This document shows, one piece after another, positions 1 to 6,785 of a stretch of 16,609 nucleotides of DNA; positions within the stretch are counted from its first letter, which is position 1; each line of letters begins with the position of its first letter. This DNA is from Candidatus Sumerlaeota bacterium. GTDB taxonomy: Bacteria; Sumerlaeota; Sumerlaeia; MWCT01; JAGHBZ01. Location of the stretch: positions 1 through 16,609 of the forward strand of contig JAGHBZ010000277.1 in NCBI GenBank assembly GCA_021160705.1. Reading direction: 5' to 3'. The position numbers were made by a program, and so were the translations under genes. The notes below the pieces were generated by a model. It was not told where the DNA came from, ran no database searches, and saw nothing but the letters and a program-made list of their open reading frames with translations.

Positions 1-504
1 GTTCAGGGATGTCGCCACATTGGGATGGTCATTACCAAGGGCTTTTTCATATATTGCCAGTGCCTGCCTGTAAAGTGGCTCGGCTTCGGTATATTTGCCC
101 TGGGCTCTATAAAGTCCCGCCAGATTGTTCAGGTCTCTTGCAACATCCGGATGGTCTTTGCCAACTGCCTTCTCATCTATTGCCAGTGCCCGCCTGTAAA
201 GTGGCTCGGCTTCGGTATATTTGCCCTGGGAATAATAAAGTAACGCCAGATTGTTCAGGGATGTCGCCACATTGGGATGGTCTTTACCAAGGGCTTTTTC
301 CCATATTGCCAGTGCCCGCCTGTAAAGGGGCTTGGCTTCGGCATATTTGCCCTGGGAATCATAAAGAAATGCCAGATTGTTCAGGGATGTCGCCACATTG
401 GGATGGTTAGAGCCAAATGTTTTTTCTGCGACTTTCAATGATTCTTTAGCTACCTTGACTGCCTCTGAATACTGTCCTTGCTGATAAAGCGTACCAACCC
501 TATC
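1..504 (-). repeat. 126-bp tandem repeat encoding the TPR units
   Basis: The DNA repeats with an exact 126-bp period (42 codons). Units begin at 1, 127, 253 and 379 with GTTCAGG on the plus strand. The first three are very similar at the nucleotide level and the fourth (379-504) decays after about 40 bp. Exact period and near-identity suggest recent duplication or gene conversion, and unit number may vary between strains. Confidence 0.9.
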
Positions 505-600
505 ATTTAGAACGTCCCACAAGATTTCCTGGGCGTAGGTGAGCACAGTAAACGATACAACCACCGTCGTCATCAAAACGATTTTTCTCAATGTTTTCAT
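1..600 (-). CDS. Secreted TPR-repeat protein (kinesin-light-chain type), 3' end outside window
   Basis: The open frame runs from ATG at 600-598 to the window edge, giving 200 residues with no stop, so the C-terminus is missing. Residues 1-23 form a signal peptide (basic start, hydrophobic core, TYA before QE), so the product is probably periplasmic or exported. From about residue 66 the protein is made of 42-residue units with the pattern HPNVATSLNNLA, then QGKYxEAEPLYRRALAI, then EKALGKDHP. This is the TPR_10/TPR_12 pattern of kinesin light chains, two helices per unit that bind peptides or proteins. A Shine-Dalgarno AGGAGG at 610-615 lies 9 nt before the ATG, inside the last codons of the small ORF at 605-727, so the two are probably translationally coupled. 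The family is confident. The partner and job are unknown. Confidence 0.88.
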   Translation of the reverse strand, partial: MKTLRKIVLMTTVVVSFTVLTYAQEILWDVLNDRVGTLYQQGQYSEAVKVAKESLKVAEKTFGSNHPNVATSLNNLAFLYDSQGKYAEAKPLYRRALAIWEKALGKDHPNVATSLNNLALLYYSQGKYTEAEPLYRRALAIDEKAVGKDHPDVARDLNNLAGLYRAQGKYTEAEPLYRQALAIYEKALGNDHPNVATSLN

Positions 601-604
601 TGTT

Positions 605-727
605 CTAATCCTCCTTTTTTGTAATGGCAATGTCGCCTAACTCGTTCAAACACGCATTGCGTACATCCTCCAGATTTGGTATGAGATGCGTATTATTGCA
701 GATATGCATAACTCTGGATGAACTCAT
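605..727 (-). CDS. Small ORF of 40 residues with a strong ribosome binding site, upstream of the TPR gene
   Basis: ATG at 727-725, stop TAG at 607-605. The start is preceded by a perfect AGGAGG (735-740) with 7-nt spacing, one of the best ribosome binding sites in the window. The product begins MSSSRVMHICNNTH and ends NELGDIAITKKED. It is polar and mixed-charge, with Cys10, Cys26 and His8, His14, and has no signal peptide or membrane segment. I do not recognise it. Its stop lies 4 nt before the TPR start codon, and its terminal Lys-Glu-Asp codons contain the TPR gene's Shine-Dalgarno, which implies coupled translation. It could be a genuine small protein, a regulatory leader peptide, or the remnant of a longer gene. 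Confidence 0.55.
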   Translation of the reverse strand: MSSSRVMHICNNTHLIPNLEDVRNACLNELGDIAITKKED

Positions 728-1284
728 ATTTCTTCCTCCTTTAAAATTGTATCAAGTGGGCTCTTTATACTTGCTATACCAGTCTTGCCTACTTGAGTGT
801 AAATTCCGCTGTCTTGCTACTCTTATGCCCAGGGATTTCCTGAATGTACCTCAAAGCAACCCTGCTTTCTAAAAGATAAGTGGCAATTATAATTTTGTTA
901 TTTTCTACAAACTCAATTTCACGGCTGGGATTTTGTGTTTGCCTGGCATTTTATAATGAGTAGATTTTTCTTTTAGATATTCGGCGGTTGCTTCAGAAGG
1001 AGTTATCTGTCCGGGTGCTGTCACTCAGGGTTATGCTTTTTTGCCTAAGGAAAATTTGTGAATGTGTAATTTCACCTCTATATACAAGAGGCAATGTATG
1101 ATAAAAAGAAGTAAACAGTCAAGTTTTTTTGCAGAGGGTTTTTAGTTTTTCCTTTTATAAATAAGAAACAAAAAGCAGTAATAAGGGTATAGAGGAACTT
1201 CGGGAGACAAAATATCTGGGTTCGTCATCTGCGATACATTGCGGTAATGTCAATGTTACGCAAGTGGAATAAACAATTCCTGGC
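728..1284. other. 557-bp gene-free stretch between hslU and the small ORF/TPR pair
   Basis: I find no convincing gene here on either strand. It holds the Shine-Dalgarno of the small ORF (735-740), an A/T-rich middle, a short hairpin CCTCT/AGAGG at about 1075-1091, a possible minus-strand promoter (1095-1122), and two weak hairpins just after the hslU stop (1266-1280 and about 1239-1262). If that promoter is real, the transcript would carry about 370 nt of untranslated leader before the small ORF. I could not match this leader to a riboswitch consensus I know. Confidence 0.5.
1095..1122 (-). promoter_or_regulatory. Possible sigma70-type promoter for the small ORF/TPR pair
   Basis: On the minus strand TTGACT (1122-1117) is followed after 16 nt by CATACA (1100-1095). 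A TATCAT lies at 1103-1098, but with only 13-nt spacing. The -35 is good and the -10 weak. It faces the small ORF across a long leader. Low confidence. Confidence 0.25.
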
Positions 1285-2718
1285 TTACAGGATGAATTTG
1301 CTGAGGTCTTCGCTTTTGAGGATGTCTTTCAGGCGGTCGCGAACAAACTTTGCATCTACAACAATCTTTTTCTTTTTGAGGGTCGGCGCTTCAAAAGAAA
1401 CCTCTTCAAACACCTTTTCCATTATGGTATAGAGACGTCGTGCGCCTATATTTTCGCTCTGTTCGTTCACTTTCTTTGCAGAGACAGCAATCTCCTCTAT
1501 CCCGTCTTCAGTGAACTCAATAGTCACGCCTTCGGTGGCGAGTAGGGCTTGATATTGTTTGGTAAGTGCATTTTGCGGTTCGGTCAATATACGTTTAAAA
1601 TCTTCCGTGTCCAGTGAATGGAGTTCCACTCTTAAGGGGAATCGTCCCTGGAGTTCTGGAATCAGGTCAGAAGGTTTGGTCTGATGAAACGCCCCGGCGG
1701 CAATAAACAAGATATGGTCAGTTCTCACCATACCGTATTTGGTGAAGACCGTTGAGCCTTCAACGATGGGTAGAATATCACGCTGAACCCCTTCACGGCT
1801 GACGTCGGGACCGTAGCCGGTTCTACCTCTACCAGCGATTTTATCTATTTCATCAATAAAGATGATACCTGTCTCCTGTACTCGCTGGAGTGCTTCTTTT
1901 ACAATCTTATCCATATCAATGAGTTTTTCCACCTCTTCATCAACGAGAATCCGTTTTGCCTCTTTGACAGTAATTTTTTTTCTTGTTTTCTGAGGAGGTA
2001 TGATACGGTCAAGAAAACTTTTCATATCAATACCCATCTCCTCAATCCCGGAACCAATACTGAACCCCGCAATCATATGCCCCCCGGGCGAGGTAACTTC
2101 AATTTCAATTTCCCGGTCATCAAGCAGACCTTTATCCAGCATATCTTCAAGGCGTTTGCGGTTACGTTGCCATCGTTCCACTGCATTACGAGCCTCATCA
2201 TCCTCCGGAGGGGCGTAGACATCAATGACCTCTCCTTTTCTCTCCGCCACTGCAGTAGCGTGAGTGGTTCTCTGTTTGTGTTTGACAGATGGCGGTGCAG
2301 GGAGTAGCAAATCCAGTATGCGTTCTTTTGCGCGTTGTTGAGCTTTTGGCATAATCTCTTTTGTTTTTTCTTCACGAACCATATTCACCGCTACATCACA
2401 AAGCTCCCTGACCATACTCTCCACATCGCGCCCAACATAGCCGACCTCTGTATATTTGGTTGCTTCCACTTTGACAAACGGTGCATTAGCGAGCCGTGCA
2501 AGTCGGCGTGCAATCTCTGTCTTTCCTACACCCGTGGGACCAATCATAATGATGTTCTTCGGGCTTACTTCATCGCGCAACTCAGGAGGTAGCTCTTTGC
2601 GTCTTGCGCGGTTTCGCAAAGCAATAGCGACCATTTTCTTGGCTTCATTTTGCCCGATTATGTATTTATCCAGTTCTGTAACTATTTCTTTAGGGGTCAA
2701 ACCCTTATCATCTGACAT
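1285..2718 (-). CDS. hslU: HslU, ATPase/unfoldase of the HslUV (ClpYQ) protease
   Basis: 477-residue AAA+ protein of the HslU/ClpY family, which forms hexameric rings that unfold substrates and feed them to the HslV peptidase in the cytoplasm. Visible motifs: family N-terminus LTPKEIVTELDKYIIGQ, Walker A GPTGVGKT (60-67), pore loop GYVG (93-96), a variable I-domain (about 108-240) with a charged stretch near 145-180, Walker B IIFIDEID (285-292), and ELQGRFP (about 354-360) before the arginine-finger region. The C-terminus is SEDLSKFIL, the tail that docks into HslV. It is slightly longer than the E. coli protein (about 443), mainly in the I-domain. GAGGTGAT precedes the ATG at good spacing. 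It lies 44 bp downstream of the lipoprotein gene and is probably cotranscribed. The usual upstream neighbour hslV is absent from this window. Confidence 0.96.
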   Translation of the reverse strand: MSDDKGLTPKEIVTELDKYIIGQNEAKKMVAIALRNRARRKELPPELRDEVSPKNIIMIGPTGVGKTEIARRLARLANAPFVKVEATKYTEVGYVGRDVESMVRELCDVAVNMVREEKTKEIMPKAQQRAKERILDLLLPAPPSVKHKQRTTHATAVAERKGEVIDVYAPPEDDEARNAVERWQRNRKRLEDMLDKGLLDDREIEIEVTSPGGHMIAGFSIGSGIEEMGIDMKSFLDRIIPPQKTRKKITVKEAKRILVDEEVEKLIDMDKIVKEALQRVQETGIIFIDEIDKIAGRGRTGYGPDVSREGVQRDILPIVEGSTVFTKYGMVRTDHILFIAAGAFHQTKPSDLIPELQGRFPLRVELHSLDTEDFKRILTEPQNALTKQYQALLATEGVTIEFTEDGIEEIAVSAKKVNEQSENIGARRLYTIMEKVFEEVSFEAPTLKKKKIVVDAKFVRDRLKDILKSEDLSKFIL

Positions 2719-2762
2719 AATACATCACCTCTTCTGATAAGCGCGAGTTTTACTACTTCAGA

Positions 2763-3404
2763 CTACCGATAAAATAACTCTTTCTCCATTGCCTTAACCA
2801 TTTTTGAAGCGAGCACCTCTGCTGTTCCGAGCCACGATAGAAATTTTTTCCTCAATCTCATTCTATTCTGCCACTCTACCTTTCCGGAGTCAACATCTAT
2901 TAGTTTTACCTCAGCCTCCACCACGCTTGACCACCAGTGAAACGTACGATGATGCGAGGTATGGCAGTCGTAAATGACACCACTGATGACTTTATCCACT
3001 CCAAGCTCGCGCCCAATGTCCACGGGGTCAAGCTCGTTAATGGTCTTTGTCAGTTCAGCCTCTTTGAGCTCTGGAAAGTGGCGCTTGAGTATCTCGCGTT
3101 TGCTCAGCAGATAATATTTTATGTCCATTCGTGAATAGACATCAATAAATGGACACCGTTTACTAATTTCATCGGCTAAGACGTCGGCAAACGTCTCACC
3201 AACATACGGATTATAATAAATATCCCTGGCGCCAAACCACCATCCCTTAATTTCTTTAGGTGTTTTTACCTCTCGGGCAAGCGCAAAATTAAGCACCGCA
3301 AGCTTAAACCTCGGTGGCTGGACCCGTGGTTGCCGACAACCACCCAAAATCACCACCATCGCCATCAACGCAATGAAAAAAGATAGTTTTCTCATTATCT
3401 TCAT
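2763..3404 (-). CDS. Predicted lipoprotein, CsgG/GNA1162-like in appearance
   Basis: 213 residues with a lipoprotein signal peptide: basic start MKIMRK, hydrophobic core, lipobox LGGC with the acylated cysteine at 23. A Pro/Arg-rich spacer is followed by FKLAVLNF (33-40), a strand typical of the first strand in CsgG/TolB-N/GNA1162-like envelope lipoproteins. Later come a GETFADVLADEIS helix, an IGRELGVDKVISG segment and a VVEAEVKLIDVDSGKVEW strand pair, which also fit that fold. The exact family is inference from this strand/helix pattern. Start choice: ATG at 3404 has GGAG about 9 nt upstream, and Met4 is an alternative. hslU follows after 44 bp, so the two are probably cotranscribed. Function is unknown; candidates are an assembly or secretion accessory lipoprotein. 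Confidence 0.7.
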   Translation of the reverse strand: MKIMRKLSFFIALMAMVVILGGCRQPRVQPPRFKLAVLNFALAREVKTPKEIKGWWFGARDIYYNPYVGETFADVLADEISKRCPFIDVYSRMDIKYYLLSKREILKRHFPELKEAELTKTINELDPVDIGRELGVDKVISGVIYDCHTSHHRTFHWWSSVVEAEVKLIDVDSGKVEWQNRMRLRKKFLSWLGTAEVLASKMVKAMEKELFYR

Positions 3405-3790
3405 TTATCCTGCTCCAGCATTATGATTAATCACAAAGCCCAATTTCATTTTCAATTCACCAGATGTAGATGTCAACATCTATCCCATCCGAACGTCCGG
3501 GATATGCTTTACTTGTAAAGGCTCTCCAAAGTTCTCCTGGGGAATTGATGAGCATTTCGCCACTCCGCATACCGCCACTCCCGCAATTGCCCCTCCGCAT
3601 ACCATCACCCCCAGAGCACCTTCTCTTCCTTCCTGTACTCAGGCATTTTTTTGCTTTAGACATTATGCTCTCTACAGGTGGTCTTATTCACTGAAACTAT
3701 CCTGAAAAAGAAAGGCGGGCGGATAGCACTAAATCCTGAATAAGCATTGAGCATATATGAATCCGGGCGAAAAAAATCGGACTCAAAAGA
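3405..3790. other. 386-bp intergenic stretch with GC-rich short repeats
   Basis: This stretch separates the M16 peptidase from the lipoprotein gene. A minus-strand ORF at 3457-3663 (68 codons) and a plus-strand ORF at 3470-3694 overlap over most of their length, and neither has a convincing ribosome binding site or recognisable product. On the minus strand the 15-mers GGTATGCGGAGGGGC and GGTATGCGGAGTGGC occur about 24 bp apart. At 3756-3783 an imperfect 7-bp stem (GAATCCG/CGGACTC) with an A-rich loop lies just after the M16 stop. A degenerate intergenic repeat or decayed gene is as likely as a real small gene. Confidence 0.4.
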
Positions 3791-5161
3791 CTATGGGCGG
3801 GGCTGGACATAAAAGAGGTTGTAGGAATCCGGAGATAAGTATTTACGGGCAACTTCCTGCACTGCCTCAGCACTCACCGCATTAATTCGTTCAAGGTATT
3901 TCTTCTCAAACTCCACCGAGCCTGTAAGGTTGTAATAATACCCAAAGATACCCGCCTGACCCGCGTTGGTCTCAGTGGCAAAATAATAGCTATTGGTAAT
4001 CATCCGTTTTGCTTTTTTCAGTTCACGTCGTGAGGGTTTCTGTCTTCTGATACGTTTGATTTCCGTAATTATAGCCTTCTCTGCCTTCTGCAGTTTATCC
4101 GGGTTAAGTGTCGCACTGATTACGAACAGACTATCCAGTCGTTGAGTGGCGTAGGAGACGTCAATTGAGGAGACCAATTGTTTTTGTTCTTTAACGATGC
4201 GATAAAGCCTTGATGAGCGTCCCTCGCCAAGTATAACACTGAGCACGTCCATTGCACAAACATCATCCACCCTGTCAATTCCCGGCGCAGGGAACGACAT
4301 CGCCATATATACATCTCCGGCTGGACGTTCATAGCGTTCACGAAGATTGAAGGCGTACTCAGTGGTGTAGTCTGTGCTGGTGGGTTTGTGTTTGCGCGTA
4401 AAATCAGCAAATCGTTTTTTTATCTCTGGCAATATTTCCTCTGCTTTCACATCGCCGACAATCACCAGTGTCACGGTCTCCGGGGTATAATACTGCAGAT
4501 AATATTGGCGTATATCTTCTGCGGTGATAGCCTGTATGGTCTCTGGTGTGCCGAGCACCGGATATTTATACGGACCCCGGGTGTAGCTTTTCATATACAC
4601 CTTCTCAAAAAGGAAACCCGCCGGGTTATCCTGTTTACGGCGATACTCCTCCAGGATGACCAGACGTTCTCTTTCCACTTCGTTCGGGTCAATGACAGAA
4701 TTCTTGAGCACCTCTGCCATCACATCCAGACAGGGTGTAAAATACGGTGAGGCAACTGAGAGATAGAAATGAGTATAATCTTCGCTGGTTGCTGCGTTCC
4801 ACACTGCACCAAGCCCTTCAACGATTCTGTCAATTTCTCCGGGCTTGTATTTCTTCGTGCCTTTAAACAGCATATGCTCAAGAAAATGTGAGATTCCGTT
4901 CAATGAAGGAGGTTCGTTTATAGAACCTGTCCTGACCCAGGCGTCTATTGCCACGGTCTTTGTTCCCGGATTCTCACGAATAAAGACTTTCATCCCGTTA
5001 TCCAGTTCAAACTCCTTCATCTTTCCCTCCTGCCAGACTGAAAAATACATCCGGGGTCTTTCTCGGAATACCACCGAGCACCCGAATATGTAGATAATAA
5101 TGAGAGTAAAAAACACAAAATAGAAATGTCGTGGTATTCTCATTATCAGGTTCCGTCTCAT
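3791..5161 (-). CDS. M16-family zinc metallopeptidase with N-terminal membrane anchor or lipoprotein signal
   Basis: 456-residue M16 (pitrilysin/processing-peptidase type) protein. The inverted zinc motif HFLEH is at 92-96 (ligands His92, His96; catalytic base Glu95). The third ligand is expected at the EE pair 171-172 in ERLVILEEYRR. The second half-domain carries GEGRSSRLYR (312-321), the conserved Arg/Tyr region of active M16 enzymes. Unlike cytoplasmic members it starts with a hydrophobic segment (about 13-27) ending IFGC, so it is either lipidated at Cys28 or membrane-anchored facing the periplasm. Length beyond the anchor matches a single-chain M16B protein. No catalytically dead M16 partner lies next to it. 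No strong Shine-Dalgarno precedes ATG 5161 or Met7 (5143); an in-frame TAG just upstream limits the start to these. The likely role is peptide or signal-fragment degradation, by inference. Confidence 0.9.
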   Translation of the reverse strand: MRRNLIMRIPRHFYFVFFTLIIIYIFGCSVVFRERPRMYFSVWQEGKMKEFELDNGMKVFIRENPGTKTVAIDAWVRTGSINEPPSLNGISHFLEHMLFKGTKKYKPGEIDRIVEGLGAVWNAATSEDYTHFYLSVASPYFTPCLDVMAEVLKNSVIDPNEVERERLVILEEYRRKQDNPAGFLFEKVYMKSYTRGPYKYPVLGTPETIQAITAEDIRQYYLQYYTPETVTLVIVGDVKAEEILPEIKKRFADFTRKHKPTSTDYTTEYAFNLRERYERPAGDVYMAMSFPAPGIDRVDDVCAMDVLSVILGEGRSSRLYRIVKEQKQLVSSIDVSYATQRLDSLFVISATLNPDKLQKAEKAIITEIKRIRRQKPSRRELKKAKRMITNSYYFATETNAGQAGIFGYYYNLTGSVEFEKKYLERINAVSAEAVQEVARKYLSPDSYNLFYVQPRP

Positions 5162-5438
5162 TTTCTATAATGATTTTTCTTTACATCTCCAGCCAGAGTC
5201 AAAAACAAAATCACATTATCCACTTTTTCTCATCTAATCCCTCTGCATAATTAACGTATGGGAGAGCAAACATCGGGAAAATATGAAGGATTAAAGCTAA
5301 GCGCGTGGTTAGAAAATAGACTGTTTTCTCGTAAATCAAATGAATGCGAAGTTTCCCTGTGCCAGCAATTTTAAGATTTTGCTCATTTGCGGAGGTGGCT
5401 GTAAGAGGGAGAGTAGAACCCAGGAGAAACTCGGTGGT

Positions 5439-6626
5439 TCAGGGAAGTTGGGCTTCAAGCTGGCGCTGGATTTCGAGGAGTTCCAGGTCGCTAAGAATCT
5501 CGCCGTACTCCACATTATCCCCGAACCGGGTAAGGTCCAGGTGCATAAATTCCCAGTTCCCTGAGGTCTTATGAGCAACGATTATCCCTTTATCGTCAGC
5601 ACCCCAGTAGATTGATTCCCATTTTTTATCGCCGTACTTAATGATAATCTTTCTACCGCGAACAAGTGAATGAGGTTCTTCTTGTCTGGCTCTCTCTTTT
5701 TCTCTCGTTTTTTCCAGTCCAACTTTATTGACATCCTCAGACTGTTCTATCTTTACTGAGTTTGTATTCTCCACTGGTAATGGTGTCTGTTTTTGACGAT
5801 GATTAAGTGGTGGGATGAGATTAATATCCTCAAATCTATCCAGATAATAAACAATTTCTTCCCTCATCCAGCGCATACGAGTCTTGAGTATTTTAACTCT
5901 TTCCTCCGGGAGTCTTCCGATTTTTCTATGTTTATAAGAGTAAAAAGGAATACCTCGGGGTTCAACACTTCCGTCGTCTCTAAGGCAATATACCACATCA
6001 TAATCTTTACCCGCCACTGGTGAAATATATATGCCTATGAGACCATCATCAAAAGCAATAATATCCCCCTCTTGATATAATTGTTCTTCTTCCTCTACTG
6101 AAGCAGACTCAGGAGGACTGAGCGATTCTTCTGCTTCGCTCCTGACTCCTGATGGTGCAACTTTATCAGTTTCAGTTATTTCGTCGCCCTTCTGGAGAGC
6201 AACTTCTTCATCTATCTGATGTATTATCTCCTCTTCCCCAAGTTCAACATTTTCAAGAGCAAGTTTATTGTGGCTATTGTTAGGGTGTTTAATTATATCT
6301 TGCTGGTGCGGAGAGACCGATGGCTTTGAGACCCTATCAAATACTTCAGGGGGTTCGGGCTCCTCCTGGATATTTTTTTGAATTAGCGGAGTTTCCCGGA
6401 GATTTAATATTGTCTTTATCAATTCATCTCTTGTCTTTTTCGATGGTGGGACGTCATCAATATGATATACTGGCGTTTCGCCCTGCCCACTACGTTGAAG
6501 CAATTCATCTTGCCATTTAGCTCTCTTCACCTGTGAGCGGAGATAATTGATATAATTCTCCTCAATTTTATTAAGCAACTCAGCTTTTCTTTTATCCAAT
6601 TCGTGTATATGCTTTTTCTTTTTCAA
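5439..6626 (-). CDS. Unrecognised cytoplasmic protein with two small beta-rich domains joined by acidic linkers
   Basis: 395 codons starting at TTG (6626-6624). An in-frame TGA lies 3 codons upstream and the first in-frame ATG encodes Met251, so a non-ATG start is needed. A GTGGGTG stretch lies about 10 nt upstream. Layout: residues 1-45 form a charged helix, likely coiled coil; 85-185 are acidic and low complexity; 184-235 form a compact strand-rich unit (YQEGDIIAFDDGLIGIY, DYDVVYCLRDDGSVEPRGI); 238-266 form an Arg-rich amphipathic helix; 275-320 are a linker; 321-395 hold a second module with GDKKWESIYWGADDKG, HKTSGNWEFMHLDLTRFGD and a Leu-rich terminal helix. There is no signal peptide or transmembrane segment. 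I do not recognise the family. The two modules could be nucleic-acid or protein-binding barrels, but this is speculation. It has its own promoter at 6691-6719. Confidence 0.8.
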   Translation of the reverse strand: MKKKKHIHELDKRKAELLNKIEENYINYLRSQVKRAKWQDELLQRSGQGETPVYHIDDVPPSKKTRDELIKTILNLRETPLIQKNIQEEPEPPEVFDRVSKPSVSPHQQDIIKHPNNSHNKLALENVELGEEEIIHQIDEEVALQKGDEITETDKVAPSGVRSEAEESLSPPESASVEEEEQLYQEGDIIAFDDGLIGIYISPVAGKDYDVVYCLRDDGSVEPRGIPFYSYKHRKIGRLPEERVKILKTRMRWMREEIVYYLDRFEDINLIPPLNHRQKQTPLPVENTNSVKIEQSEDVNKVGLEKTREKERARQEEPHSLVRGRKIIIKYGDKKWESIYWGADDKGIIVAHKTSGNWEFMHLDLTRFGDNVEYGEILSDLELLEIQRQLEAQLP

Positions 6627-6690
6627 ATCTATTCACACCCACTAAAATTTTACATTTTCTACCTTAATCAAAAAAACATATTATATAGAG

Positions 6691-6719
6691 AGTATCTATC
6701 CTCAAAGGCTATTTGTCAA
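6691..6719 (-). promoter_or_regulatory. Sigma70-type promoter for the unrecognised gene at 5439-6626
   Basis: On the minus strand a perfect TTGACA (6719-6714) is separated by 17 nt from GATACT (6696-6691), which matches the -10 consensus at 4 of 6 positions. A perfect TATAAT (6685-6680) lies a few bases further, with only a poor -35 at proper distance. Transcription would start about 55 nt before the TTG codon. Confidence 0.55.
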
Positions 6720-6785
6720 TGTTATTTCCAGAAGATAGATTTACTCCAGCGTTGAAGAAAGGAATGTGTGGCAATATCCCGTTGC

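Noticed and set aside
624..872. 82-codon plus-strand ORF
   Set aside because: It is antisense to the well-supported small ORF and its leader, has no Shine-Dalgarno, and its composition is not protein-like.
5258..5374. 38-codon plus-strand ORF (MGEQTSGKYEGLKL...)
   Set aside because: The composition is reasonable, but no ribosome binding site or promoter precedes it and it overlaps no conserved context.
5336..5438. Minus-strand frame ending MSKILKLLAQGNFAFI, which looks like a gene start
   Set aside because: It is only 16 codons before a stop, and the upstream ACCTCC is the complement of a Shine-Dalgarno. A decayed gene cannot be shown from this alone.
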